Source: an uncultured Agathobaculum sp. (GTDB lineage: Bacteria > Bacillota > Clostridia > Oscillospirales > Butyricicoccaceae). From it: a stretch of DNA of 60,402 nucleotides. The notes beneath the pieces were generated by a model that saw only the letters and a list, made by a program, of their open reading frames with translations, ran no database searches and was not told the origin of the DNA. Of this stretch, positions 43,480 to 52,294 are shown one piece after another. How positions within the stretch are numbered: position 1 is the first letter of the stretch; each line of letters starts with the position of its first letter. A program made the position numbers and the translations under genes. The stretch covers positions 1 to 60,402 of the forward strand of contig NZ_CALWJK010000007.1 of the NCBI RefSeq assembly GCF_944380975.1, read 5' to 3'.

Positions 43480-44759
43480 TGAGCAGATCGGAAGAGCTGT
43501 TCGAGCGCGCCAAAAAGGTGCTGCCGGGTGGCGTGAACTCTCCGGTGCGTGCGTTCCGCGCGGTGGGCGGCAGTCCGCGTTTTTTGGTCAAGGGGCTGGG
43601 CAGCCATATCCTCGACGAGGACGGGCTGGAATATATCGACTATATCGGCTCGTGGGGGCCGATGGTGCTGGGACATAGCCATCCGGATATCCTGAAAGCG
43701 GTCTATGACCGTATGGTAAACGGATTGTCCTTTGGTGCGCCGACCGCACTCGAGGTCGAGATGGCGGAAAAGATGATCTCGATGGTGCCGAACATTGAAA
43801 TGGTGCGCATGGTCAACTCCGGCACGGAGGCGGTCATGAGCGCATTGCGGCTGGCGCGCGGCGCGACCGGACGCGATAAGATCATCAAGTTTGAGGGCTG
43901 CTACCACGGTCATTCGGATGCTATGCTGGTCGGCGCAGGCAGCGGCGCGCTCACGCAGGGCGAACCGGACTCCAAGGGCGTGACAAAGGGCGCGGCGCAG
44001 GATACGCTCATGGCGCAGTACAACGACCTTGCCTCGGTCGAGCGTCTGCTGGACGCGAACCCGGGCGAAGTGGCGGCGGTCATCGTCGAGCCGGTTGCGG
44101 CGAATATGGGCGTTGTGCCGCCAAAGGACGGCTTTTTGCAGGGCTTACGCAATTTGTGCGATAAGCACGGCGCGCTGCTGATTTTCGACGAGGTCATCAC
44201 GGGGTTCCGTCTGGCGGCAGGCGGCGCACAGGAGTATTTTGGCGTGCGCGCCGATCTGGTGACCTTCGGCAAGATCATCGGCGGCGGCATGCCGGTCGGC
44301 GCGTATGCGGGCAGCCGCGCGCTCATGGAGCAGGTCGCGCCGTGCGGCCCGGTGTATCAGGCGGGCACGCTGTCCGGCAACCCGGTTGCGATGGCGGCGG
44401 GGCTGGCGCAGCTGCAAATCCTGACCGATCACCCGGAGGTTTACACTGTGATGGAGACTTCGGCGCAGTATATTGCCAACCACCTGCGCGCGAGTGCGGA
44501 CAAGCACGGCATCAAAATGCAGGTCAATCAGGTCGGGTCGCTACTGTGTCCGTACTTTACAGATACGCCGGTGGATTGCTTCGCGGCAGCCAAGACCAGC
44601 GATACAAAGAAATACGCAAAGTATTTTAATGAGATGTTATTACGTGGCGTGTATCTGGCGCCCAGCCAGTTTGAGGCGATGTTCGTCTCGTCCGCGCACA
44701 CGCAGAAGGACTTGGCGTTCACCGTGCAGGCGGCAGACGAAAGCCTTGCGGCATTATAA
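43479..44759 (+). CDS. hemL: glutamate-1-semialdehyde 2,1-aminomutase HemL
   Basis: A 426-residue PLP enzyme that turns HemA's product into 5-aminolevulinate. Family segments are LPGGVNSPVRAFRAVGG, MVNSGTEAVMSALRLARG, FEGCYHGHSDAMLVGAGSG and LIFDEVITGFRLAAGGAQE; the PLP lysine is in TFGKIIGGGMPVGAYAG. It shares one base with the hemB stop (TGATG). It ends the first tightly packed block of the operon; a 244-base structured gap follows before cbiET. Confidence 0.96.
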   Translation: MSRSEELFERAKKVLPGGVNSPVRAFRAVGGSPRFLVKGLGSHILDEDGLEYIDYIGSWGPMVLGHSHPDILKAVYDRMVNGLSFGAPTALEVEMAEKMISMVPNIEMVRMVNSGTEAVMSALRLARGATGRDKIIKFEGCYHGHSDAMLVGAGSGALTQGEPDSKGVTKGAAQDTLMAQYNDLASVERLLDANPGEVAAVIVEPVAANMGVVPPKDGFLQGLRNLCDKHGALLIFDEVITGFRLAAGGAQEYFGVRADLVTFGKIIGGGMPVGAYAGSRALMEQVAPCGPVYQAGTLSGNPVAMAAGLAQLQILTDHPEVYTVMETSAQYIANHLRASADKHGIKMQVNQVGSLLCPYFTDTPVDCFAAAKTSDTKKYAKYFNEMLLRGVYLAPSQFEAMFVSSAHTQKDLAFTVQAADESLAAL

Positions 44760-45003
44760 CGGTGTTGTACTGCATCGTTCATCAGGAACGGTGCGGCTGC
44801 GCGCCGCAGGCGGGCAAGAGGGCGACAACCTGCGGTTTTCTCCCTCTTGTCAATCACCCGCTTTCCCTTGAGGGCGCGCTGCGCGCGCAAAATGCGCTTC
44901 CTGCTTCCGTCTGCCGCCCACCTCGCGGGATCAGAACAACTTTCGCGGTTGCCTGCCCCAGAGGGGCGCGGGCGCTACAGCTTATATCGAAGGGAGAACG
45001 GAA
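44760..45003 (+). other. structured non-coding gap inside the B12 operon
   Basis: The only sizeable break in the operon after cbiM. It contains a 9-bp hairpin with one G-U pair (44772-44780 with 44786-44794), a longer one with CAAGAGGG at 44815-44822 and CCCTCTTG at 44842-44849, and GC-rich runs up to the GGGAG before cbiET. No convincing open frame with a ribosome binding site, no T-run terminator and no -35/-10 pair was seen. It could be an mRNA-processing or stabilising region or a decayed small repeat. Confidence 0.4.
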
Positions 45004-46197
45004 ATGAATCGCCTCTTTTTTATCATCGGCGCGGGAATGGGCACGCCGGACACGCTGACCAGTGAAGCGCGCCGCGCGCTGGACAAAGCGGATGCGGTGT
45101 TTGCCACTGCGCGGCTGGCTGCGCTGAGTGCGAAAGCGGTCGTCTGTCCGTTCGGGGAGCTGGCTGCGCGGGCGGTGCAGGTGGATGGCGGCACGGTTGC
45201 CGTGCTGGTTTCGGGCGACGTGGGCTTTTTCAGTGCGGCGGCACGGCTGCGGGAGCAGCTTCAGCCCCACGGGGACGTGCGGCTGGTGTGCGGCCTGTCC
45301 AGCCTGCAATATTTCTGTGCGAAGGTTGGTGTTCCGTATGACGATCTATGTGTGCGCAGTCTGCACGGGCGCACGGGCAGCATTCTCGGCGCGGTCAGCT
45401 ACAACAAAAAGTTGTTTGTGCTGACCGGCGGGACGCAGAATGCGCAGACGGTGTGCCGCACGCTTGCGGATGCGGGTCTGGGCGAGCTGACCGTCCATCT
45501 GGGGGAAAACCTCGGCATGGAAACCGAGCGCATTGCGCACGGCACGGCGGCGGAACTGGCGGAGCAGTCCTGCGGCGATCTGGCGGTGCTGCTGATCGAG
45601 CACCCGGACGCAGCCAATACGTATGAGCCCTTGCGCGACAGCATGTTTACGCGCGCCAAGGTGCCCATGACCAAGGAAGAAGTGCGCTGGACAGCGTGCG
45701 GCCGGCTGGCTGTGCAGCCGGGCGACGTGGTTTGGGACGTGGGCGCGGGGACGGGCGCAATGACGCTGGAACTCGCACGCCGCGCGTGCGATGGTATGGT
45801 ATACGCGGTCGAGCGGGACGCGGACGCGCTGGTGTTGCTGGACGAAAACCGCCGCAAGCTGGGCGGATATAACGTGCAGATCGTTGCGGGGCAAGCGCCC
45901 GAAGCGCTAGAAGCACTGCCTGCGCCGGATTGCGTGTTCGTTGGCGGCAGCGGTGGCGCAATGCGGCGCATTCTGGAGCTGGCTAGGAGCAAAAATCCCG
46001 CCGTGCGCGTAGTTGTGACTGCAATTGCGCTGGAAACGCTGGAAGAGACGCGGCGTGCGCTCCTTGATCTCGGCTTTGCAAATGTCGAGGTGTCGCAGCT
46101 GGCCGCATCGCGCGGCAAAGCCGTTGGGCCGTATACCATGATGACCGCACTGAATCCGGTATTCATCCTGTCGGGAGGCGGACGCGATGCAGAATAA
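45004..46197 (+). CDS. cbiET: fused cobalt-precorrin-7 C5-methyltransferase and C15-methyltransferase/decarboxylase CbiET
   Basis: A 397-residue fusion equivalent to CobL. The N-terminal half (to about 200) is CbiE: FFIIGAGMGTPDTLTSEARR, VLVSGDVGFFSAAARLRE and VCGLSSLQYFCAKVGVPYD. The second half, from FTRAKVPMTKEEVRWTACG, is the Rossmann-type CbiT with SAM loop VVWDVGAGTGAMTLELARR and FVGGSGGAMRRILEL. The two add methyl groups at C5 and C15 and remove the acetate carboxyl at C12. GAAGGGAG precedes the ATG. It overlaps cbiA by 11 bases. Confidence 0.95.
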   Translation: MNRLFFIIGAGMGTPDTLTSEARRALDKADAVFATARLAALSAKAVVCPFGELAARAVQVDGGTVAVLVSGDVGFFSAAARLREQLQPHGDVRLVCGLSSLQYFCAKVGVPYDDLCVRSLHGRTGSILGAVSYNKKLFVLTGGTQNAQTVCRTLADAGLGELTVHLGENLGMETERIAHGTAAELAEQSCGDLAVLLIEHPDAANTYEPLRDSMFTRAKVPMTKEEVRWTACGRLAVQPGDVVWDVGAGTGAMTLELARRACDGMVYAVERDADALVLLDENRRKLGGYNVQIVAGQAPEALEALPAPDCVFVGGSGGAMRRILELARSKNPAVRVVVTAIALETLEETRRALLDLGFANVEVSQLAASRGKAVGPYTMMTALNPVFILSGGGRDAE

Positions 46198-47527
46198 CGC
46201 ACCCCGTCTGCTGCTGGCAGGCACCGGCTCGGGCTGCGGCAAAACGACGGTCACAACCGCGCTGCTGCGTGCGTTGCAGCGCCGCGGTGTGCCGCTCGCG
46301 GCCTTCAAATGCGGGCCGGACTACATCGACCCGATGTTCCACACTGAAGCGCTCGGCGTACCGAGCCGCAACCTGGATTTGTTTTTCGTGGACGAAACCG
46401 AGGTGCGCGGGCAGCTGGCGCGTCACATCCCGACGGGTAGCGTCGGCATCATCGAGGGTGTGATGGGCTTTTACGACGGCGTGTCCGGTACGACCGACAC
46501 CGCTTCGGCGGCGCATGTTGCGCGCGCGGCCGATACGCCTGCGGTGCTGATCGTGCGGCCGCGCGGACAGTCGCTGTCGCTCGCGGCAGAGATCAAGGGC
46601 TTTCGGGATTTTGCGCCCAACACGCTCGCGGGCGTGATTTTGAACGGCATATCGGCAGGGATGTACCCGTTTTACCGCGCAATTGTAGAAAAAGCGGGGT
46701 TGCCGGTTTACGGTTTTCTGCCGCCGATACCGGATGCGGAGATCCCAGACCGGCATCTCGGCCTTGTGACCGCGGCGGAAATCGGAAATTTGCAGGAAAG
46801 GATTGACCGTCTGGCCGATGCGGCCGAAACAGGGCTTGATCTGGACGGTCTGCTGTCGCTTGCGTACACCGCACCGCCGCTGGCAGACGAAACCGCGCCG
46901 CTTGCGCCGGTGGTGGACAAGCCGGTGCGCATCGCGGTTGCGCGGGATAAGGCGTTTAGCTTTTATTACGCGGATAACTTTGACGTGCTGCGCGCGCTTG
47001 GCGCGGAACTGGTGCCGTTTTCGCCGCTCGAGGACGAAAGATTGCCCGAAAACATCGGCGGCTTATATCTCGGTGGCGGCTACCCCGAGCTGCACGCGGC
47101 GCGTTTGGCGGCAAACCGCACGATGCGGGATAGTGTCCGCGCGGCGGTGCTGGGCGGTCTACCAACGGTTGCGGAGTGCGGCGGCTTCCTGTATCTGCAC
47201 CGCACGCTGGACGGTGCGGAAATGGTCGGTGCCATCGATGCGGATGCGCATTTGACGAAAAAATTGCAGCCCTTCGGCTATGTGACGCTGACCGCGCGGC
47301 GGGATAACCTGCTGTGCCGCGCAGGGGAGCAGACCCGCGCGCATGTGTTTCACTACGCGGTGTCGGGCGACGAAGGCGCGGATTTTGACGCGCAAAAGCC
47401 AAACGGTCGAGCATGGGCATGCATTCATGCAAATGACACATTGTATGTGGGCTTTCCGCATCTTTATTTCCGGGCAAACCAGGACTTTGCAGCCAGTTTT
47501 GTGCGCCGCTCGGCGCAGAAAGGATGA
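46187..47527 (+). CDS. cbiA: cobyrinic acid a,c-diamide synthase CbiA
   Basis: A 446-residue glutamine- and ATP-dependent amidase that adds the first two amide groups to the corrin ring. LLAGTGSGCGKTTVTTALLR is the P-loop, and FKCGPDYIDPMFH follows; the glutaminase half has the active cysteine region in LPTVAECGGFLYLHRTL and ends with VGFPHLYFRANQDFA, carrying the catalytic histidine. The class (CbiA versus CobB) follows from the anaerobic setting. Start overlaps cbiET; the stop lies next to the cobT start region. Confidence 0.95.
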   Translation: MQNNAPRLLLAGTGSGCGKTTVTTALLRALQRRGVPLAAFKCGPDYIDPMFHTEALGVPSRNLDLFFVDETEVRGQLARHIPTGSVGIIEGVMGFYDGVSGTTDTASAAHVARAADTPAVLIVRPRGQSLSLAAEIKGFRDFAPNTLAGVILNGISAGMYPFYRAIVEKAGLPVYGFLPPIPDAEIPDRHLGLVTAAEIGNLQERIDRLADAAETGLDLDGLLSLAYTAPPLADETAPLAPVVDKPVRIAVARDKAFSFYYADNFDVLRALGAELVPFSPLEDERLPENIGGLYLGGGYPELHAARLAANRTMRDSVRAAVLGGLPTVAECGGFLYLHRTLDGAEMVGAIDADAHLTKKLQPFGYVTLTARRDNLLCRAGEQTRAHVFHYAVSGDEGADFDAQKPNGRAWACIHANDTLYVGFPHLYFRANQDFAASFVRRSAQKG

Positions 47528-47532
47528 AAAGC

Positions 47533-48591
47533 ATGGATTTGCAGCAGACCATTGCGGCGGTGCGTCCGCCGTGTGAGGACAGCCGCGCCGCCGCTAGAAC
47601 GCGCTTTTCCGAGATTGCCATGCCGCTGGGAAGTCTGGGGCTGTTGCAGGATGCGGTAGCGCAGATTGCCGCCATCCGGCGCACGGTGCGTCCGTCGATT
47701 GCCAAGCGCGCGGTCGTGATGTTCTGCGCGGATAACGGCGTGGTCGCGCAGGGCGTGACCCAGTGCGGGCAGGAGGTCACTGCGACCGTGACCGAAAACA
47801 TGGGGCGCGGTCAGTCGGCGGTCTGCCTGATGGCGCGGCACATCGGCATGGACAGTTTTCCGGTCGATATCGGCGTGGCGCGCGATGTGCAGGGCGAAAG
47901 GATTTTGCACCGCAAGATCCGGTACGGTACGGCGGACATGACGCAGGAACCCGCCATGACGCGTCAGGAAGCCGTGCGCGCGGTGGAAGTCGGCATTGCG
48001 CTTGCCGAATGGTGCGCGGCACAGGGGTACGACCTGCTTTGCGGCGGTGAAATGGGCATCGGCAACACAACCACAAGCGCTGCTGTCACCGCCGCGCTGA
48101 CCGGTGCAGACGTGGAGACCGTGACCGGACGCGGTGCCGGTCTGTCCTCGGCAGGGCTGGAACGCAAGGTGCGTGCAATCCAGACCGCGCTGGCACTCCA
48201 TCAGCCCGACCCAAGCGACCCGCTTGACGTACTACACAAGGTCGGCGGGCTGGATATCGCAGGACTGGCTGGGCTGTACCTCGGTGCGGCGGCCTGCGGT
48301 TTGCCCGCTGTGCTGGATGGCGTGATTTCCTGCGCGGCGGCGCTGATTGCGGTGCGGCTGTGTTCCGAAGTGCGCGGCTATTTGTTTGCGGGGCATCGTT
48401 CGGAGGAACCCGCGGGCGCGCTGCTGCTGCGTGAGCTGGAGCTTCGACCGTTTATCACGGCAGGCATGCGGCTGGGCGAGGGCACGGGCGCGGTCGCGGC
48501 GGTCAGCCTGCTTGACTTGGTGTTTGCGGCTTATGACGGTATGCCCAGCTTTGCCGAAGCGGGTGTTGAAGCGTATCAGCCGCTGAAATAA
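47533..48591 (+). CDS. cobT: nicotinate-nucleotide--dimethylbenzimidazole phosphoribosyltransferase CobT
   Basis: A 352-residue enzyme that makes the alpha-ribazole phosphate (lower ligand) nucleotide from nicotinate mononucleotide and a base. LGSLGLLQDAVAQIAAI, VVMFCADNGVVAQGVTQ, GEMGIGNTTTSAAVTAAL and RLGEGTGAVAAV, with the catalytic glutamate, are all present. AGAAAGG gives good spacing to ATG 47533; ATG 47524, nine bases upstream, lies on the ribosome binding site. No gene for making dimethylbenzimidazole (bluB or bza) is in the window, so the base may be imported or made elsewhere. Confidence 0.95.
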   Translation: MDLQQTIAAVRPPCEDSRAAARTRFSEIAMPLGSLGLLQDAVAQIAAIRRTVRPSIAKRAVVMFCADNGVVAQGVTQCGQEVTATVTENMGRGQSAVCLMARHIGMDSFPVDIGVARDVQGERILHRKIRYGTADMTQEPAMTRQEAVRAVEVGIALAEWCAAQGYDLLCGGEMGIGNTTTSAAVTAALTGADVETVTGRGAGLSSAGLERKVRAIQTALALHQPDPSDPLDVLHKVGGLDIAGLAGLYLGAAACGLPAVLDGVISCAAALIAVRLCSEVRGYLFAGHRSEEPAGALLLRELELRPFITAGMRLGEGTGAVAAVSLLDLVFAAYDGMPSFAEAGVEAYQPLK

Positions 48592-48616
48592 CAATGTACA
48601 AGGGGGGAGACGGAAC

Positions 48617-49147
48617 ATGCTGATTTTGGTGACCGGCGGCGCGGCAAGCGGGAAATCCGCGCATGCGGAGCGTCTGGTGTGTGAAGCTGCGCCGTCCTCC
48701 CGGCTGTATCTGGCGACCATGCAGCCCTTTGATACGGCGGCACAGGCGCGTATCGCGCGGCACCGCGCGCTGCGGCAGGGCAAGGGCTTTGAGACGGTCG
48801 AGCGTCCGCTGAATCTGGTAGGATTGGCGTTTGCCCGTAGGTATGACGGTATTCTGCTCGAGGATTTGGGCAATCTGCTGGCGAATGAGATGTTCGCGCC
48901 CGATGGCGCGGGCGACGCGGCGTTCGGCAGCATCCTTGCAGGCATTGCGCATCTGCAAGACTGCTGCGAAACGCTGGTCGTGGTGACGGACGAAATTTTT
49001 TCCGATGGGTTGGACTACCCGCCCGAAACCGCGCGGTATATCCGCGACCTTGCAGCACTGAATCGTGCGCTGGGCGCGCAGGCGGATGCGGTTTATGAAT
49101 CGGTCTGCGGCATTCTGCTGCCGCTGAAAGGGGAGAAAAACGCATGA
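48617..49147 (+). CDS. cobU: adenosylcobinamide kinase/guanylyltransferase CobU
   Basis: A 176-residue nucleotide-binding protein that phosphorylates adenosylcobinamide and transfers GMP to it. The P-loop is TGGAASGKSAHAERLV, and ARIARHRALRQGKGFETVE holds the histidine that becomes guanylylated. The C-terminal motif, usually NEVG-G-VP, reads TDEIFSDGLDYP, so the active-site end is unusual. AAGGGGGGAG precedes the ATG. cobS overlaps its end by 4 bases. A second CobU-like gene follows cobS. Confidence 0.9.
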   Translation: MLILVTGGAASGKSAHAERLVCEAAPSSRLYLATMQPFDTAAQARIARHRALRQGKGFETVERPLNLVGLAFARRYDGILLEDLGNLLANEMFAPDGAGDAAFGSILAGIAHLQDCCETLVVVTDEIFSDGLDYPPETARYIRDLAALNRALGAQADAVYESVCGILLPLKGEKNA

Positions 49148-49932
49148 AAAGCGCATGGAGCGGTCTGCTGGTCGCGTTTTCGATGTATTCGGCAGTGCCC
49201 GTGCCGCAGGTGCAGTGGGAAAAACGCACGATGCGCTGGGCACTGGGCTTTTTGCCGCTGGTGGGCGTGCTGATCGGTGCGCTCGAATGGTTGTGGTTTC
49301 TGTTTTGCACACGATTTGCCGCGGACGGGCTGTTTTACGCGGTTGGGGCGGCGCTTCTCCCGCTTTTCGTGTCGGGCGGCATCCATCTGGACGGCCTGTG
49401 CGACACTTGTGATGCGCTCTGCTCCTATGGCGACCGGGAAAAGCGGTTGGCAATTTTGAAAGACCCGCATGTTGGCGCGTTTGGGCCGATGTGGCTGATT
49501 GCGTTCCTGCTGGCCGAGGTCGGCTGCTTTGCGCAGATTTACGCGTGTCCCGCGTTGCTGCCGCTCGCGATCTGCGGGTTTGCGATGGCGCGCGCGATGG
49601 GCGGCTGCAAGGTGGTTCTGACGCCGTGCGCAAAAGACAGCGGCCTTGCGCATCTGTTCGCGGAGAACAGCGACAAAAAAGTGGTTGCCGTTGCGCTGAT
49701 CGTCGAAGTGCTGCTCTATCTGACCGTTACCGGGCTGCTGGTGTATGCCGTGCCGCACGGCCTGACGGCGGCTACCGTGCTGATGGCGGTGCTGCTGGTG
49801 TGGCATGGTGTGCATGAGCACATGACCCGCCGCATTTTCGGCGGCATTACGGGCGACCTTGCCGGATTTTACATTTCGGTATCCGAACTTTTGGCGCTTG
49901 CGTGCGCCGCGCTGGGAGGGCTGATGCTATGA
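49144..49932 (+). CDS. cobS: adenosylcobinamide-GDP ribazoletransferase CobS
   Basis: A 262-residue membrane enzyme that joins adenosylcobinamide-GDP to alpha-ribazole (phosphate), the last assembly step. FSMYSAVPVPQVQWEKRTM opens the protein; the active motif is GGIHLDGLCDTCDALCSYGDREKRLAILKD in two parts (the aspartates of HLDGLCDTCDAL bind magnesium), followed by VGAFGPMWLIAFLLAEVG. Several hydrophobic helices are visible. It overlaps cobU and the reduced CobU-like gene by 4 bases each. Confidence 0.94.
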   Translation: MKSAWSGLLVAFSMYSAVPVPQVQWEKRTMRWALGFLPLVGVLIGALEWLWFLFCTRFAADGLFYAVGAALLPLFVSGGIHLDGLCDTCDALCSYGDREKRLAILKDPHVGAFGPMWLIAFLLAEVGCFAQIYACPALLPLAICGFAMARAMGGCKVVLTPCAKDSGLAHLFAENSDKKVVAVALIVEVLLYLTVTGLLVYAVPHGLTAATVLMAVLLVWHGVHEHMTRRIFGGITGDLAGFYISVSELLALACAALGGLML

Positions 49933-50264
49933 CGGTATTATGCATCGGCGGGGCGCATCAGGGCAAGGCCGCGCTGGCGCGCGCGCTGTATCCCGCGCTG
50001 CCGCTTGTCGAAAACCTGCACCGCCGCGTGCGGGAGGAACTCGCCGCCGGGCGCGACCCGATGGCGCTGCTGAACACGTTACGCGGCCATGCCGTCACCT
50101 GTGACGAGGTCGGCTGCGGCGTGGTGCCGATTGACCGCGCGGACGAAGTCTATCGCGAGGCGGTCGGGCGGCTGTGCTGTGCGCTGGCTGCCGAAGCGGA
50201 TGCGGTCATCCGCGTGACCGCGGGCATCCCGCAATATATCAAAGGAGAGAAACCATGTACCTGA
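49929..50264 (+). CDS. reduced CobU-like protein
   Basis: A 111-residue protein, about 60% of CobU length. It has a P-loop-like start, VLCIGGAHQGKAALARALY, in which the usual Ser/Thr after GK is Ala, then jumps to the C-terminal CobU motif VTCDEVGCGVVPIDRADEVY and REAVGRLCCALAAEADAVI, which is closer to the CobU consensus than the matching part of the full-length CobU upstream. The middle part with the guanylylated histidine is missing. It may complement the upstream protein, act as a separate kinase, or be a leftover duplicate. It is held in the operon by ATGA-type overlaps with cobS and cbiB. Confidence 0.75.
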   Translation: MTVLCIGGAHQGKAALARALYPALPLVENLHRRVREELAAGRDPMALLNTLRGHAVTCDEVGCGVVPIDRADEVYREAVGRLCCALAAEADAVIRVTAGIPQYIKGEKPCT

Positions 50265-51223
50265 CCTGTGCCGTGCTGCTCGGCTTTCTGCTGGATACTG
50301 TGCTGGGCGACCCAAACACCGGTCTGCATCCCGCCTGTCTCATTGGGCGGCTGGTGTCGCTGACCGAAAAAATCCTGCGGCGCGTGTTCCCCAAGACGAA
50401 AGGCGGCGAGACCGTCGCGGGCGTGCTGCTGTGGCTGATTGTGTGCGGCGTCAGCTTCGCCGCGCCGTTTTTCGCACTGCGCTGGCTGCGCGGACAAAAC
50501 TTCTGGCTAGGTTTTGCGGCGGAGTCGCTGCTGTGCTGGCTGATTCTCGCGCGAAAATGTCTAGCCGACGCGGGAAAGCATGTTTACCGCGCGCTGGGGC
50601 AGTCGCTGGACGATGGGCGCAAGGCGGTCGCGATGTACGTCGGCCGCGACACCGGAGAGCTGGACGAGGCGGGCGTCATTAAAGCCGCGGTTGAGACGGT
50701 CGCGGAGAACACGACCGATGGCGTGGTTGCGCCGCTTGTGTTCCTGCTCATCGGCGGCGCGCCGCTGGGGCTGCTGTATAAGGCGGTCAATACGCTCGAC
50801 TCGATGGTGGGCTACCATAACGAAAAATATGAGTATTTCGGCAAGTTTTCCGCCCGCATGGACGATATCTTCAACTTTATCCCCGCGCGGCTGTCCGCTG
50901 CCTGCCTGATTGCGGCGGCGGGCATGCTGAGGCTGGACAACCGTAATGCGCTGCGCATTTGCCGGCGCGACCGGAACGGTCACAAAAGCCCGAACGCAGG
51001 GCAGACCGAGTCCGCGTGCGCGGGCGCGCTGCATATCCAGCTTGGCGGGGATGCAAGCTACTTCGGCAAAACGGTGAAAAAAGCGTCGTTCGGCGACCCC
51101 GACCGTGTGGTGCGCCGCACGGATATTTTGCAGACCTGTGACCTCATGAGTATGGCGAGCGTCCTCGCGCTGGTGCTGTGCGCGATGCTGCGGCTTCTTT
51201 TCGGCTGGCCGCCGCTTGCCTGA
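50255..51223 (+). CDS. cbiB: adenosylcobinamide-phosphate synthase CbiB
   Basis: A 322-residue membrane protein that attaches aminopropanol phosphate to adenosylcobyric acid. LLGFLLDTVLGDPNTGLHP at the start, AVETVAENTTDGVVAPLVF and NTLDSMVGYHNEKYEYFGKF with ARMDDIFNFIPARLSA are strong family marks. AAGGAGAG before the ATG lies inside the end of the preceding gene. The following gene encodes the enzyme that makes its aminopropanol phosphate substrate. Confidence 0.95.
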   Translation: MYLTCAVLLGFLLDTVLGDPNTGLHPACLIGRLVSLTEKILRRVFPKTKGGETVAGVLLWLIVCGVSFAAPFFALRWLRGQNFWLGFAAESLLCWLILARKCLADAGKHVYRALGQSLDDGRKAVAMYVGRDTGELDEAGVIKAAVETVAENTTDGVVAPLVFLLIGGAPLGLLYKAVNTLDSMVGYHNEKYEYFGKFSARMDDIFNFIPARLSAACLIAAAGMLRLDNRNALRICRRDRNGHKSPNAGQTESACAGALHIQLGGDASYFGKTVKKASFGDPDRVVRRTDILQTCDLMSMASVLALVLCAMLRLLFGWPPLA

Positions 51224-51238
51224 CAGAAAGGAGATCCT

Positions 51239-52294
51239 ATGCCCGAATATGCACACGGCGGCGACGTGTATTCCTTTTCCGCGCGCTTTGGCGGCGCGCC
51301 GGTCGATTTATCGGCTAACATCAACCCTTACGGCGTTCCGCCGCGCGTCAAACAGGCGATGCATGACGCGGTCGATGCCTGCACGCAGTACCCCGACCCG
51401 TTTTGCCGCGCGGCGCGGCAGACCATCGGCGCGGCAGAGGGTGTCGACCCCGACCGGATTTACTGCGGCAGCGGCGCGGCGGACGTGCTTGACCGTCTGG
51501 CGGTCGTGCTGCGTCCCAAAACCGCCTTGCTGCTCGCGCCGACCTTTGCGGAGTATGAGCGCACGCTCGCGGGTGCGGACTTACGCTTTCACACACTGCG
51601 CGCCGAGGAAGAATTTGCCGTGACGGAACGGATGCTGGACGATATCACGCCGGAACTCGACGCGGTCTACCTGTGCAACCCCAACAACCCGACCGGACGA
51701 ACAATTGCCCCCGCGCTGCTGCGCGAAATCGCCGCGCGGTGCGCGGGAGTAGGTGCGCGGCTCGTGGTGGACGAGTGCTTTCTCGATTTTGTGCAGGGCG
51801 GCGAGACGCTGGCGCCCTATCTGGACGAATTTCCGTCGCTTGTGCTGCTGCGGGCGTATACTAAGATGTACGCTGTGCCGGGCGTGCGCTTCGGCTGGTG
51901 CATGACAGCGGACAAGGCGCTGATCGAGGGCTTGTACCGCGTGGGGCAGCCGTGGAACGTGTCGGTCATCGCGCAGGCATGCGCGGTGGCGTGCGCGCAG
52001 GAGCGCGGTTTTGCGCGGGAGAGCGCCGTGCGGATTGCAGACGAGCGCGCGTATCTGTCCGCGCAGCTGTCCGCGCGCGGGCTTTGGGTCTGTCCGGGCA
52101 AAGCGAATTTTCTGTTGTTCCGCGCGCAAGACGCGGACTTGCAGGAAAAACTGGCGCAGCGCGGCATTCTGATACGCGACTGCGCGAATTATCGCGGCCT
52201 GACGCGCGGGTATTACCGCACAGCGGTCAAGACCCGCAAAGAGAGCAACGCGCTGCTTGCGGCGCTCGATGCAATTCAAAAGGAGGAAAGCTGA
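51239..52294 (+). CDS. cobD: threonine-phosphate decarboxylase CobD
   Basis: A 351-residue PLP enzyme of aminotransferase fold I that decarboxylates O-phosphothreonine to aminopropanol phosphate. EYAHGGDVYSFSARFGGAP and DLSANINPYGVPPRV are typical CobD openings; YLCNPNNPTGRTIAP and LVVDECFLDFVQGGETL follow, and the PLP lysine is in RAYTKMYAVPGVRFGW. Histidinol-phosphate aminotransferases are related, but the HGGD start and the setting next to cbiB decide the call. AAAGGAG precedes the ATG. No threonine kinase (PduX) was seen. Confidence 0.92.
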   Translation: MPEYAHGGDVYSFSARFGGAPVDLSANINPYGVPPRVKQAMHDAVDACTQYPDPFCRAARQTIGAAEGVDPDRIYCGSGAADVLDRLAVVLRPKTALLLAPTFAEYERTLAGADLRFHTLRAEEEFAVTERMLDDITPELDAVYLCNPNNPTGRTIAPALLREIAARCAGVGARLVVDECFLDFVQGGETLAPYLDEFPSLVLLRAYTKMYAVPGVRFGWCMTADKALIEGLYRVGQPWNVSVIAQACAVACAQERGFARESAVRIADERAYLSAQLSARGLWVCPGKANFLLFRAQDADLQEKLAQRGILIRDCANYRGLTRGYYRTAVKTRKESNALLAALDAIQKEES

